Below, piece after piece: positions 1 to 6,320 of a DNA stretch of 13,457 nt. The DNA comes from Candidatus Omnitrophota bacterium (GTDB lineage Bacteria > Omnitrophota > Koll11 > Zapsychrales > Fredricksoniimonadaceae): positions 12,520 to 25,976 of the forward strand of contig JADFXE010000007.1 of the NCBI GenBank assembly GCA_015233705.1, in the 5' to 3' direction. A program made the position numbers and the translations under genes. The stretch's first letter is position 1; each line of letters opens with the position of its first letter. The notes under the pieces are model-generated. The model ran no database searches and was not told the DNA's origin. It saw nothing but the letters and a program-made list of their open reading frames with translations.

Positions 1-58
1 CGGGGCCATAACCCCACCGCAATCGAGGTCACTTCAACAAAACAGACAGACAGTCCAC

Positions 59-691
59 CTATTTCTTATGAAACGGCAGCGGGACTCTGGGTTCCATGCC
101 GCTAAGAAGCCTTTGGATATTCGGCCGATGGCGAAGAACGACGAAGAAGCAGAAAAGGATACTCAACGCTATCACCAAGAACGGCGCACCGAACACAATC
201 ATAAAGACCGGCAAGAACGCCGCCGCAAGGATCGAAGATAGTGACACGTAAGCGGTCATAAGAAAACACGCCAGCCAGCTCAGGATACACAGCGCCACCG
301 GCAGACGCACATCAGGGATCGCGACCGTCAGACCGATAAGCACGCCAAGGTTCGTCGCAATACCTTTTCCTCCCTTAAATCCCAGAAAACACGTCCAGTT
401 ATGCCCCACCACGGCAGCCACAGCCGCGACAATGCGCCCAGGAACATCTGGACTCAGGGGGCCGGCGAACAGGACAACCGGAACGATCCCCTTAATAATA
501 TCCAACACAAGGACAATCGTGCCCCAACGCTTCCCCAAAACCCGAAAGGCATTGGTCGCGCCCACATTCCCCGACCCGTACTGGCGGATATCAATACCCT
601 TGAGGATCTTCCCAAAGATGAATGCCGTCGGGATGGAGCCCACAAGATAACTAAGCCCTGCAGTCAGAATAAGTTTAACGATTTCCATCAT
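59..691 (-). CDS. plsY: PlsY, acyl-phosphate:glycerol-3-phosphate acyltransferase
   Basis: This integral membrane enzyme transfers an acyl group from acyl-phosphate to glycerol-3-phosphate, making lysophosphatidic acid, the first step of phospholipid synthesis. The 210-residue length is normal for the family. All three family motifs are visible: GSGNVGATN at residues 39-47, the segment around GFKGGKGIATNLG (about 104-116), and RHRPNIQRLLSGME at 187-200. Hydrophobic segments between them fit a multi-pass protein. The start is a double ATG (691 and 688) with AGGTGA about eight bases upstream. That start lies inside the end of pgsA (17-base overlap), so the two are probably co-translated. The stop is TAG. 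Family assignment is secure; acyl-phosphate dependence is known for the family, not shown here. Confidence 0.97.
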   Translation of the reverse strand: MMEIVKLILTAGLSYLVGSIPTAFIFGKILKGIDIRQYGSGNVGATNAFRVLGKRWGTIVLVLDIIKGIVPVVLFAGPLSPDVPGRIVAAVAAVVGHNWTCFLGFKGGKGIATNLGVLIGLTVAIPDVRLPVALCILSWLACFLMTAYVSLSSILAAAFLPVFMIVFGAPFLVIALSILFCFFVVLRHRPNIQRLLSGMEPRVPLPFHKK

Positions 692-1241
692 TGTTGATCA
701 CCTTGATCCCTTCTGCCATGTAAAAGACACCTGAAACAACGGTCACCGCAAGCGCAGCCCCCCACACAAAAAGCGGAACATATAACTGAAGAAAGACCGC
801 GACCAGGCAGATCACCTGCAGGAACGCCGTGAGCTTACCCCAGATATTCGGCTTGATCTCGATGAACCCGCGCTTAACCTCCACCAAAAGCCCGCCGATA
901 AGAAGCAGCGTGTCCCGCGTAAAAAATGCGACCACCAACCACAGCGGCATGCGGCCGGGCCAATGGAATTCCCCGCCGATCTTGTAAAGGCAAAGCAACG
1001 TAGCCAAAAACAAAACCTTGTCCGCCAGCGGGTCAAGGATTGAGCCGGCCTTGGTCTTCTGACGGAAATGCCGCGCGATGAAACCGTCAATAACATCCGT
1101 GATCTCGGCGAAAAGATAGATCCCCAATGCGACCCAACGCAAATGATCCTTATCCGGCGTATAGGACAGGATCGTCGCGACAAGGATCGGGATGAGGATG
1201 AAGCGACCGATGGTGATCTTATTGGCAAGAGTTAGCTTCAT
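675..1241 (-). CDS. pgsA: PgsA-type CDP-diacylglycerol-glycerol-3-phosphate 3-phosphatidyltransferase
   Basis: This membrane enzyme condenses CDP-diacylglycerol with glycerol-3-phosphate to give phosphatidylglycerol phosphate, the committed step to phosphatidylglycerol. The protein is 188 residues. The CDP-alcohol phosphotransferase signature D-x2-DG-x2-AR-x8-G-x3-D-x3-D is intact at D49, D52, G53, A56, R57, G66, D70 and D74. Several hydrophobic helices follow. I chose the ATG at 1241 because it gives the usual N-terminus MKLTLANKITIGRF and has GGAG about eight bases upstream; the open frame extends 51 bases further, but that extension has no family character. It sits directly before plsY, a natural pairing for phospholipid synthesis. 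A related CDP-alcohol transferase such as phosphatidylserine synthase is possible, but the N-terminus favours PgsA. Confidence 0.93.
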   Translation of the reverse strand: MKLTLANKITIGRFILIPILVATILSYTPDKDHLRWVALGIYLFAEITDVIDGFIARHFRQKTKAGSILDPLADKVLFLATLLCLYKIGGEFHWPGRMPLWLVVAFFTRDTLLLIGGLLVEVKRGFIEIKPNIWGKLTAFLQVICLVAVFLQLYVPLFVWGAALAVTVVSGVFYMAEGIKVINNDGNR

Positions 1242-1278
1242 AAAATGCTCCGACAGGCCACCGGCTGGCAGCCAGCGA

Positions 1279-1620
1279 TCACTCTTCGACAACTTTAAGT
1301 TTCGCGCCGGTCTCTGGATCGAACTCCAGGTCCCCGCTGTAATGCTTGCCGGTCACAGGCGAATATTTGATGACCGGCTTGTCATTCGTTACGCCCAAGA
1401 TCTTCTGCGCAGCCGAACGCGAGTCTTCATTCTTGTAAATATCAACGGCCACGGCCTGGAACTTCTGGTCAACGGTCGCGGCAGAACCGGTCGGCGCAGG
1501 CTTGGTGGTGGCGCAGCCGGCAACAACAAGCAAGCAGTAAGCAAAAAGCAGAAAGCAGAAAACATTCCCTGTCCCTCTGCTTACTCTATACTGCCTACTT
1601 CCTACTCTTTCAATTTTCAT
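1279..1620 (-). CDS. Small predicted lipoprotein, function unknown
   Basis: The 113-residue protein has a basic N-terminus, a hydrophobic stretch (about residues 21-34) and a lipobox VAGC with the lipidation cysteine at C36, followed by a polar linker with ATTKPAPTGS. I expect export, lipid attachment and a soluble domain of about 70 residues in the periplasm or outer membrane. I do not recognise that domain; the segment PVIKYSPVTGKHYSGDLEFDPETG is the most distinctive part. The ATG at 1620 overlaps the lepB stop as ATGA, so translation is probably coupled; an ATG at 1629 in the same frame is an alternative. Oddly, codons for about residues 6-31 coincide with an inverted heptanucleotide repeat, so the n- and h-regions of the signal peptide look repeat-derived. 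Stop TGA. Confidence 0.72.
   Translation of the reverse strand: MKIERVGSRQYRVSRGTGNVFCFLLFAYCLLVVAGCATTKPAPTGSAATVDQKFQAVAVDIYKNEDSRSAAQKILGVTNDKPVIKYSPVTGKHYSGDLEFDPETGAKLKVVEE
1534..1604. repeat. Inverted heptanucleotide repeat
   Basis: On the plus strand, four 7-base units GCAGTAA, GCAAAAA, GCAGAAA and GCAGAAA run from 1534 to 1561. Four units CTGCTTA, CTCTATA, CTGCCTA and CTTCCTA run from 1577 to 1604, and a degenerate fifth may follow. CTGCTTA is a rotation of the reverse complement of GCAGTAA, so the two arrays are inverted copies around a spacer of about 15 bases and could form an imperfect hairpin in RNA. The element lies inside the 5' end of the lipoprotein gene. I recall similar heptads in genomes of uncultivated bacteria but cannot check this here. 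Confidence 0.75.
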
Positions 1621-2531
1621 TTTATCCACCTGATCCTGTTCAGCGGCCAGAAAATGCAGTCCGCCTTGCCGATCAAGAACTCTTCCGGCACGAAACCCCA
1701 GTAACGCCCGTCGTAACTCGAGCCCGTATTGTCACCCATCACAAAATAATAACCGGTCGGCACCTTGATCTTGTTCCCGGCCCGGCCGTAATCGCCGGCG
1801 TTAAGGTAATAAAGCCCCTTGGGCCCGACCTCCACCGGTTTGTCATTGATCCAGATCCGGCCGCCTTTGATCTCCACGGTCTCGCCGCCAACGGCGATCA
1901 GGCGCTTGATGAAATCCTTGTCTTGCGTGACCGGGAAGCGAAAGACGACCACATCCCCGCGCTTGGGCTTTGCGAAACCCGGAAAACGATGGCGCGTCAG
2001 TTTCTCCCATGGCGCAAAACCTTTGGAGTCCGCGACCTTCCACCACAAAAGCCTGACTTCAAGCGGCACCCAGGAAGGACCGTAAACAAGCTTGTTCACA
2101 AATAACCGATCGGACTCGATCAGAGTCATGCGCATAGAACCCGACGGGATCTTGAACGGCTGGAAAAAATACGCCTGAATAAAGAAAGCCAGGACCAGCG
2201 CCACAACGAACGAATCGACCCACTCCCACCAGGCTGCCCGTTCGCAGGAAGAATGCAGGAATGAAAAGATCTCCTTCTTGCTGGCCGCAAACTGCGGGCT
2301 CACATCAAAGGCAGCCGAAGGATCTTTTAATTTCTTCGGCCCCAGCGAGACCTTGAAAGGCCCGAGGGCGATCGTGGCCTCCTGATCCTCATAATACAGC
2401 CGCTGAGTGACCAAACCCTTTTTATCAAGATACCCCTTTTGCAGGAGCTCATCCCAAAGCCCGGTGAGATCCTTGGTAAACGCGCTCAGATCCTCCGGAC
2501 GAACCCGGCCTCTTAATTTCTTCCAGTTCAT
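1617..2531 (-). CDS. lepB: Signal peptidase I with N-terminal extension
   Basis: LepB cleaves signal peptides from exported proteins at the outer face of the inner membrane. The protein is 304 residues. One membrane helix lies at about 105-124, followed by IPSGSM carrying the catalytic serine S132. The general-base lysine is K209 in FIKRLIAVGGETVE, and the late family box MGDNTGSSYDGRYWG is at 265-279. About 100 residues before the helix form a soluble, charged extension that I do not recognise and that is longer than usual for the family. The ATG at 2531 has GGAAGG five bases upstream. The gene lies 23 bases after lepA; lepA-lepB adjacency is a classical arrangement. Its TGA stop overlaps the lipoprotein start. 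Confidence 0.96.
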   Translation of the reverse strand: MNWKKLRGRVRPEDLSAFTKDLTGLWDELLQKGYLDKKGLVTQRLYYEDQEATIALGPFKVSLGPKKLKDPSAAFDVSPQFAASKKEIFSFLHSSCERAAWWEWVDSFVVALVLAFFIQAYFFQPFKIPSGSMRMTLIESDRLFVNKLVYGPSWVPLEVRLLWWKVADSKGFAPWEKLTRHRFPGFAKPKRGDVVVFRFPVTQDKDFIKRLIAVGGETVEIKGGRIWINDKPVEVGPKGLYYLNAGDYGRAGNKIKVPTGYYFVMGDNTGSSYDGRYWGFVPEEFLIGKADCIFWPLNRIRWIK

Positions 2532-2554
2532 GGCAACCTTCCGTAAAAAACCTG

Positions 2555-3418
2555 TTATATCTTCAGCGCCGCGAAGAACGCCTCCTGCGGCACTTCGACC
2601 CGGCCGATCGACTTAAGCTTTTTCTTGCCTTCCTTCTGCTTCTCCCAGAGCTTGCGCTTGCGGGAAATATCGCCGCCGTAGCACTTGGCGGTCACATTCT
2701 TGCCCATGGACTTGATCCGGGACGAGGCAATGATACGCCCGTCGCAGGACGCCTGGATGCGGATCTCGAACAACTGCGCGGGGATCAACTCCTTCAGCTT
2801 ATCGCACAAAGACGCACCTTTGGGATAAGCATGCTCCTTGTGCACCAGGCACGAAAAGGCATCGCAAACCTCATCATTAATAAGAATATCCATCTTGACG
2901 ATCGGTGCCGCCTTGTAGCCGCTGAACTCATAATCGATCGATCCGTAGCCGCGCGTGGCCGACTTGATCAAGTCGTTAAAGTCCACGATGACCTCAGCGA
3001 GCGGAATCTCGTAGATGACCCGCATGCGGTCCGAGACATATTCGCTCTTGATATAAACGCCGCGCTTTTTCTTGGCCAGCTCCATGACCGCATCCATGCA
3101 GGTGACCGGCGTCAGGACCGAGACCTTCAAACACGGCTCCTCGACAGACTTGACATCCGTCGTGCCCGGAAGCTCCGAGGGATTCTCGATCTCCATCATT
3201 TCGCCATTCTTGGTCTCGTAGCGGTAACCGACGTTGGGCGTCGTCAGAACCAGACTCAAATTGTACTCCCGCTCCAGGCGCTCCTGGATGACCTCCATGT
3301 GCAGCAGGCCCAGGAATCCGCAGCGGAAGCCGTGACCAAAGGATTGCGATGACTCAGGCTCGTAGGTAAAGCTCGGGTCGCTTAGACGCAGCTTGTCGAT
3401 CGCCTCCCGGAGATCCAT
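2555..3418 (-). CDS. lepA: LepA (elongation factor 4), C-terminal part downstream of an in-frame TGA
   Basis: This is the same reading frame as the preceding lepA part, continuing after a TGA at 3467-3469. Reading on from 3466, the residues KPLVCCGVYPVTADQY precede the ATG at 3418 and match the usual LepA sequence at this point, so homology spans the stop. The part from 3418 contains the block GFRCGFLGLLHMEVIQERLE typical of the EF-G III-like domain, then the EF-G V-like domain and the LepA-specific C-terminal domain with CYGGDISRKRKLWEKQKEGKKK. It ends AFFAALKI, as expected. There is no Shine-Dalgarno sequence in front of ATG 3418, so efficient re-initiation is not obvious. Joined with the first part, the protein would be 596 residues, close to the E. 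coli length. Whether this is a real split or a sequencing error cannot be decided here. Confidence 0.85.
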   Translation of the reverse strand: MDLREAIDKLRLSDPSFTYEPESSQSFGHGFRCGFLGLLHMEVIQERLEREYNLSLVLTTPNVGYRYETKNGEMMEIENPSELPGTTDVKSVEEPCLKVSVLTPVTCMDAVMELAKKKRGVYIKSEYVSDRMRVIYEIPLAEVIVDFNDLIKSATRGYGSIDYEFSGYKAAPIVKMDILINDEVCDAFSCLVHKEHAYPKGASLCDKLKELIPAQLFEIRIQASCDGRIIASSRIKSMGKNVTAKCYGGDISRKRKLWEKQKEGKKKLKSIGRVEVPQEAFFAALKI

Positions 3419-3466
3419 GTATTGATCGGCCGTGACCGGATAGACGCCGCAACAAACCAGCGGCTT

Positions 3467-3469
3467 TCA
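3467..3469 (-). other. In-frame TGA inside lepA (codon 293)
   Basis: The codons read CGC CAG TGA AAG CCG, so the stop falls where E. coli LepA has a valine in KKVKP. The frame is unchanged on both sides. TGA serves as the normal terminator of lepB, aroF, hisC, scpB, ruvA and ruvC in this window, which argues against a genome-wide reassignment of TGA. One loss (GG to G) and one gain (AA to AAA) in short runs would convert CAG GTG AAG CCG into the observed bases, which suggests a read or assembly error as one explanation. Confidence 0.9.
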
Positions 3470-4345
3470 CTGGCGGTAACCTTCCAGCGGCGCGTCGCAC
3501 GGATTGGCCACATCGGTGATCGTATCGCCGACGCGCACCTCATGCGGATCGCGGACATTACAGGTCAGGTATCCGACCTCACCGGTGCCCAGCTCCTTGA
3601 TCTTCTGGTCAAAGGGCGTGTAGCACCCCATGCCCTCGACCGTAAACTCCTTGCCAGTGTGCATCATGCGGATGCGCGTGCCGACCGCCAGTTTCCCGTC
3701 GATGATACGAATAAAAATGACAATGCCCTTATAAACATCATATTTCATGTCAAAGACCAGGGCCTTTAACGGCTTGGACTCCTCGCCGTAAGGCGAAGGA
3801 ATGAAGGACACGATCTTCTCGAAAAGCTCGCCGATGTTCGTGCCGGCCTTGGCTGAGACCTTCTGGATGTCCTGGGGCTTGAACTTGAGGATCTCCGCGA
3901 ACTTGCGGACCGCCTCCTCTAGGTCAATGGAGGCCACGTCGATCTTGTTGATGACCGGAAGGATCTCAAGGTTGTTGTTGATGGCCAGGTAATAATTAGC
4001 CACGGTCTGCGATTCAACGCCCTGGGTCGCATCCACGATCAGGAGCGCACCCTCGCAGGCCTTGAGGGATTTCTCAACCTCGTAAGTAAAATCCACGTGT
4101 CCCGGCGTGTCGATCAGATTAAAAAGATACTCTTTCCCATCCTTAGCCTTGTAGGTCAGGCGGACAGCGGACGCCTTGATCGTGATGCCGCGCTCGCGCT
4201 CCAGGTCCATGTCATCCAGCATCTGGTTGTGGAAACTGCGCTCATCGATCGCGCCGCAGAACAGCATCAATCGGTCAGCAAGCGTGGACTTGCCGTGGTC
4301 AATGTGGGCGATGATGGAGAAATTGCGAATCAGGGCTTGATCCAT
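3467..4345 (-). CDS. lepA: LepA (elongation factor 4), GTPase and domain II part
   Basis: LepA is a ribosome-associated translational GTPase linked to initiation and to ribosome back-translocation. This part encodes 292 residues starting MDQALIRNF, the usual LepA N-terminus. G-motifs are intact: AHIDHGKST at 13-21, DTPGH at 79-83, NKID at 133-136 and SAK at 164-166. The beta-barrel domain II follows. The frame ends at a TGA just after PLEGYRQ, where homologues continue without a break. If translated as written, the product would be a GTPase plus domain II without the EF-G III, V and C-terminal domains needed for ribosome binding. The ATG at 4345 has no clear Shine-Dalgarno sequence; the 48-base leader is AT-rich next to the gene. 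Confidence 0.88.
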   Translation of the reverse strand: MDQALIRNFSIIAHIDHGKSTLADRLMLFCGAIDERSFHNQMLDDMDLERERGITIKASAVRLTYKAKDGKEYLFNLIDTPGHVDFTYEVEKSLKACEGALLIVDATQGVESQTVANYYLAINNNLEILPVINKIDVASIDLEEAVRKFAEILKFKPQDIQKVSAKAGTNIGELFEKIVSFIPSPYGEESKPLKALVFDMKYDVYKGIVIFIRIIDGKLAVGTRIRMMHTGKEFTVEGMGCYTPFDQKIKELGTGEVGYLTCNVRDPHEVRVGDTITDVANPCDAPLEGYRQ

Positions 4346-4393
4346 AAAATATCGAATCCAATATCTTTAAAGTTAACCGGTTGCGCCTTGCGG

Positions 4394-4756
4394 CTACTGT
4401 GACGCTTTCGAAGTATCGCTGACCGGAAGAGAGTTCCCGGCGATCGGGGCTTTAAAAAAACCAATGCGCGCATACCCGCCGTAAGAGAGCGCCAGGAAAC
4501 ACACAAAGCTCAATATCACGTTAAGCGCCGCCCTCTCCCAAAAACCTTTGCGTAATTGATACATGCTTGCCACAGGAATAGCGAACAAGAAGATCCCCAC
4601 CAACACTACAAGAACACCGGAAATATCCGCCTTCCTGTCGCCAAGACAGGAAAAGATATTCAACGCATGAAGCCCCCAGACCAGCAAATAAAAAGAACTA
4701 AAGGAAACCACCGGGATCCAGGCGCTGGTCAGATATATCTTGGCCCATCTTCTCAT
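4394..4756 (-). CDS. Small membrane protein, function unknown
   Basis: The protein has 120 residues and I do not recognise a family. Three hydrophobic segments are visible, at about residues 13-35, 46-66 and 75-93, followed by a polar tail of about 25 residues ending SDTSKASQ. Basic residues follow the second segment (QLRKGFWER), which helps set topology. The ATG at 4756 lies 11 bases after the cmk stop, with a weak GGCGG close in front, so it probably shares the cmk transcript. The stop is TAG. Codon use looks like its neighbours. Its place between cmk and lepA does not point to a function. Confidence 0.72.
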   Translation of the reverse strand: MRRWAKIYLTSAWIPVVSFSSFYLLVWGLHALNIFSCLGDRKADISGVLVVLVGIFLFAIPVASMYQLRKGFWERAALNVILSFVCFLALSYGGYARIGFFKAPIAGNSLPVSDTSKASQ

Positions 4757-4767
4757 CTACCGCCTGC

Positions 4768-5436
4768 TTATCCGCGAGCCCGCTGAACGTGCTCAACCAA
4801 AAACTCGACGACCTGATCGATCGTCATGTTCGTCGAGTCAATGATGATCGCATCATCCGCCTTCTTCAAAGGACCGACCTTGCGGGTCAGATCCGCATGA
4901 TCGCGCTCGGCCAGGTCCTTCTCGAGCGCGGCCTCATCGACCGCCTGGCCCTTGGCCTTAAGCTCGTCGATCCTCCGCTGGCAACGCACCTTGAAATCCG
5001 CATCCAGATAAAATTTAAAATCCGCTTTGGGAAAAACGACCGTGCCCAGATCGCGTCCATCACCGACCATGGGCCGACGCGCGCCCAACTGGCGCTGCCA
5101 CTCGACCATAACGCCGCGCACGCCCGGCGCCCGGGCGATATAAAACGTGTTATTGGTCACATCCAGCGACCGGATCGCTTCCGAAACATCTTCCCCGTCA
5201 AGCAGGACCTGCAGCGGCTTGCCCGGCACATTCACCAGATCAATGTGGGTCTTGTGTGCCAGCGCCACAAGAGCATTCTCATCATCCAGCTTCACCTGAT
5301 GGCGCATGGCCTTGAGCGTCAGCGCCCGGTACATGGCGCCGGTATCCATAAAAGCAAACCCAAGCTTCTTGGCCAGCATCTTGGCAACCGTACTCTTGCC
5401 TGCGCCCGCAGGACCGTCCACTGTAATAACCGTCAT
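4768..5436 (-). CDS. cmk: Cytidylate kinase
   Basis: Cmk phosphorylates CMP and dCMP with ATP, recycling cytidine nucleotides released from RNA and from CDP-lipid metabolism. The 222-residue protein is of usual bacterial length. The P-loop GPAGAGKST is at 8-16. It is followed by the CMP-binding region FMDTGAMYRALT (29-40), and by VGDGRDLGTVVFP (124-136), a family-specific block. The late ERDHADLTRKVGPLKKADDA segment (177-196) matches the lid and C-terminal part. The start is the ATG at 5436. The gene follows tyrA by 18 bases; in many bacteria aroA sits just before cmk, but no aroA is present here. The CMP released by PgsA downstream is a substrate, though such a link is only suggestive. Confidence 0.97.
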   Translation of the reverse strand: MTVITVDGPAGAGKSTVAKMLAKKLGFAFMDTGAMYRALTLKAMRHQVKLDDENALVALAHKTHIDLVNVPGKPLQVLLDGEDVSEAIRSLDVTNNTFYIARAPGVRGVMVEWQRQLGARRPMVGDGRDLGTVVFPKADFKFYLDADFKVRCQRRIDELKAKGQAVDEAALEKDLAERDHADLTRKVGPLKKADDAIIIDSTNMTIDQVVEFLVEHVQRARG

Positions 5437-5454
5437 CTGCCACTCCCGTCCCGT

Positions 5455-6315
5455 CTATTTCTTGTCTAACACTTCCCGCTTGGCCTTGGCCTGGGTGAAA
5501 TACGTGGCCAGGGTCTGCTCATCCTGCTCGACGATAGCCTTGCGGATATCGGAGAGGTTGCGGATCATCTCATCCAGGCTCTTGAGGACATTGCGGTAAT
5601 TCGCGGAACAGATCTCGCTCCACATCTGGGAGGAAGATGCCGCGATCCGGGTCGTGTCCCGAAAGCCGCTCGAGGCATGCTGCAGGAATTCATCCGGCAC
5701 GGCGCGGATCAGGCCAAAGGCCGCCAGGTGCGGCAGGTGGCTGACATACGCCAGGACCTCGTCGTGCTTCACCGGGTCCATGAGACGGACCTGCATGCCC
5801 AACAGCTCCCAGAAATGCTTGACCTTATCCTTGGCCAGGCGGTTGGTCTTGTCCGTCGGGGTCAGGATGCAGACGCCACCCTTGAAAAAGTCCAGACGCG
5901 CGCTGGCGATCCCGCTCTTCTCGGAACCCGTCAACGGATGTGAACCGACAAACAGCACATGCGGCGGAAAATATTTCTGCGCGGCCTCAACGACCAGGGA
6001 TTTCGTGCTCCCGACGTCCGTCACGATGCAGCCGCGACGCAGGTTCTTGCTGATATCCTTGATCTGCTCGGCAATGACCTTGACCGGAGCGGCCAGGATG
6101 ACCATATCCGCGCCGCCGATGGCCTTACGGATATCGGTCGTACCCTCGTCGATCGCGCCCATCTCGACCGCCAGCTTAAGCGACGCCTCCTGGCGCCCCA
6201 GGCCGACGACCTCGGAGGCAATGCCCTGTTTTCTCAACGCCAACCCGATCGACCCGCCGATGAGCCCAGTCCCCAGGATCGCTACTTTACGAAAGAGTGT
6301 TCTTCTGAAAACCAT
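5455..6315 (-). CDS. tyrA: Prephenate dehydrogenase
   Basis: TyrA oxidatively decarboxylates prephenate to 4-hydroxyphenylpyruvate, the tyrosine branch. The Rossmann nucleotide-binding motif GTGLIGGSIGLAL is at 15-27. The segment DVGSTK is at 100-105, GSHPLTGSEKSG at 124-135 carries the conserved histidine H126, and SHLPHL at 192-197 belongs to the helical dimerisation domain. At 286 residues it is a monofunctional enzyme without chorismate mutase or a C-terminal ACT domain. I chose the ATG at 6315 because AGAGAGG lies about ten bases upstream; a TTG at 6324 overlapping the aroF stop is an alternative that adds three residues. Preference for prephenate over arogenate is not visible from sequence. 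Stop TAG. Confidence 0.94.
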   Translation of the reverse strand: MVFRRTLFRKVAILGTGLIGGSIGLALRKQGIASEVVGLGRQEASLKLAVEMGAIDEGTTDIRKAIGGADMVILAAPVKVIAEQIKDISKNLRRGCIVTDVGSTKSLVVEAAQKYFPPHVLFVGSHPLTGSEKSGIASARLDFFKGGVCILTPTDKTNRLAKDKVKHFWELLGMQVRLMDPVKHDEVLAYVSHLPHLAAFGLIRAVPDEFLQHASSGFRDTTRIAASSSQMWSEICSANYRNVLKSLDEMIRNLSDIRKAIVEQDEQTLATYFTQAKAKREVLDKK

Positions 6316-6320
6316 ACGTC

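Noticed and set aside
1..58. Possible start of another gene downstream of plsY (GTG at 32-30 on the minus strand), plus a GGGG/CCCC stem at the edge
   Set aside because: Only about ten codons are visible, without a ribosome binding site or a motif such as the GpsA nucleotide-binding start. The stem has four pairs and is cut by the window edge.
1243..1292. Upstream extension of pgsA to 1292
   Set aside because: The extra 17 residues precede the standard MKLTLANKITIGRF start, which has its own GGAG; the extension shows no family similarity.
3467..3469. TGA reassigned to a sense codon genome-wide
   Set aside because: lepB, aroF, hisC, scpB, ruvA and ruvC end at TGA exactly where their families end, often overlapping the next start.
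4789..5469. Plus-strand open frame opposite cmk
   Set aside because: Cmk motifs on the minus strand are complete; the plus frame is a codon-bias shadow.
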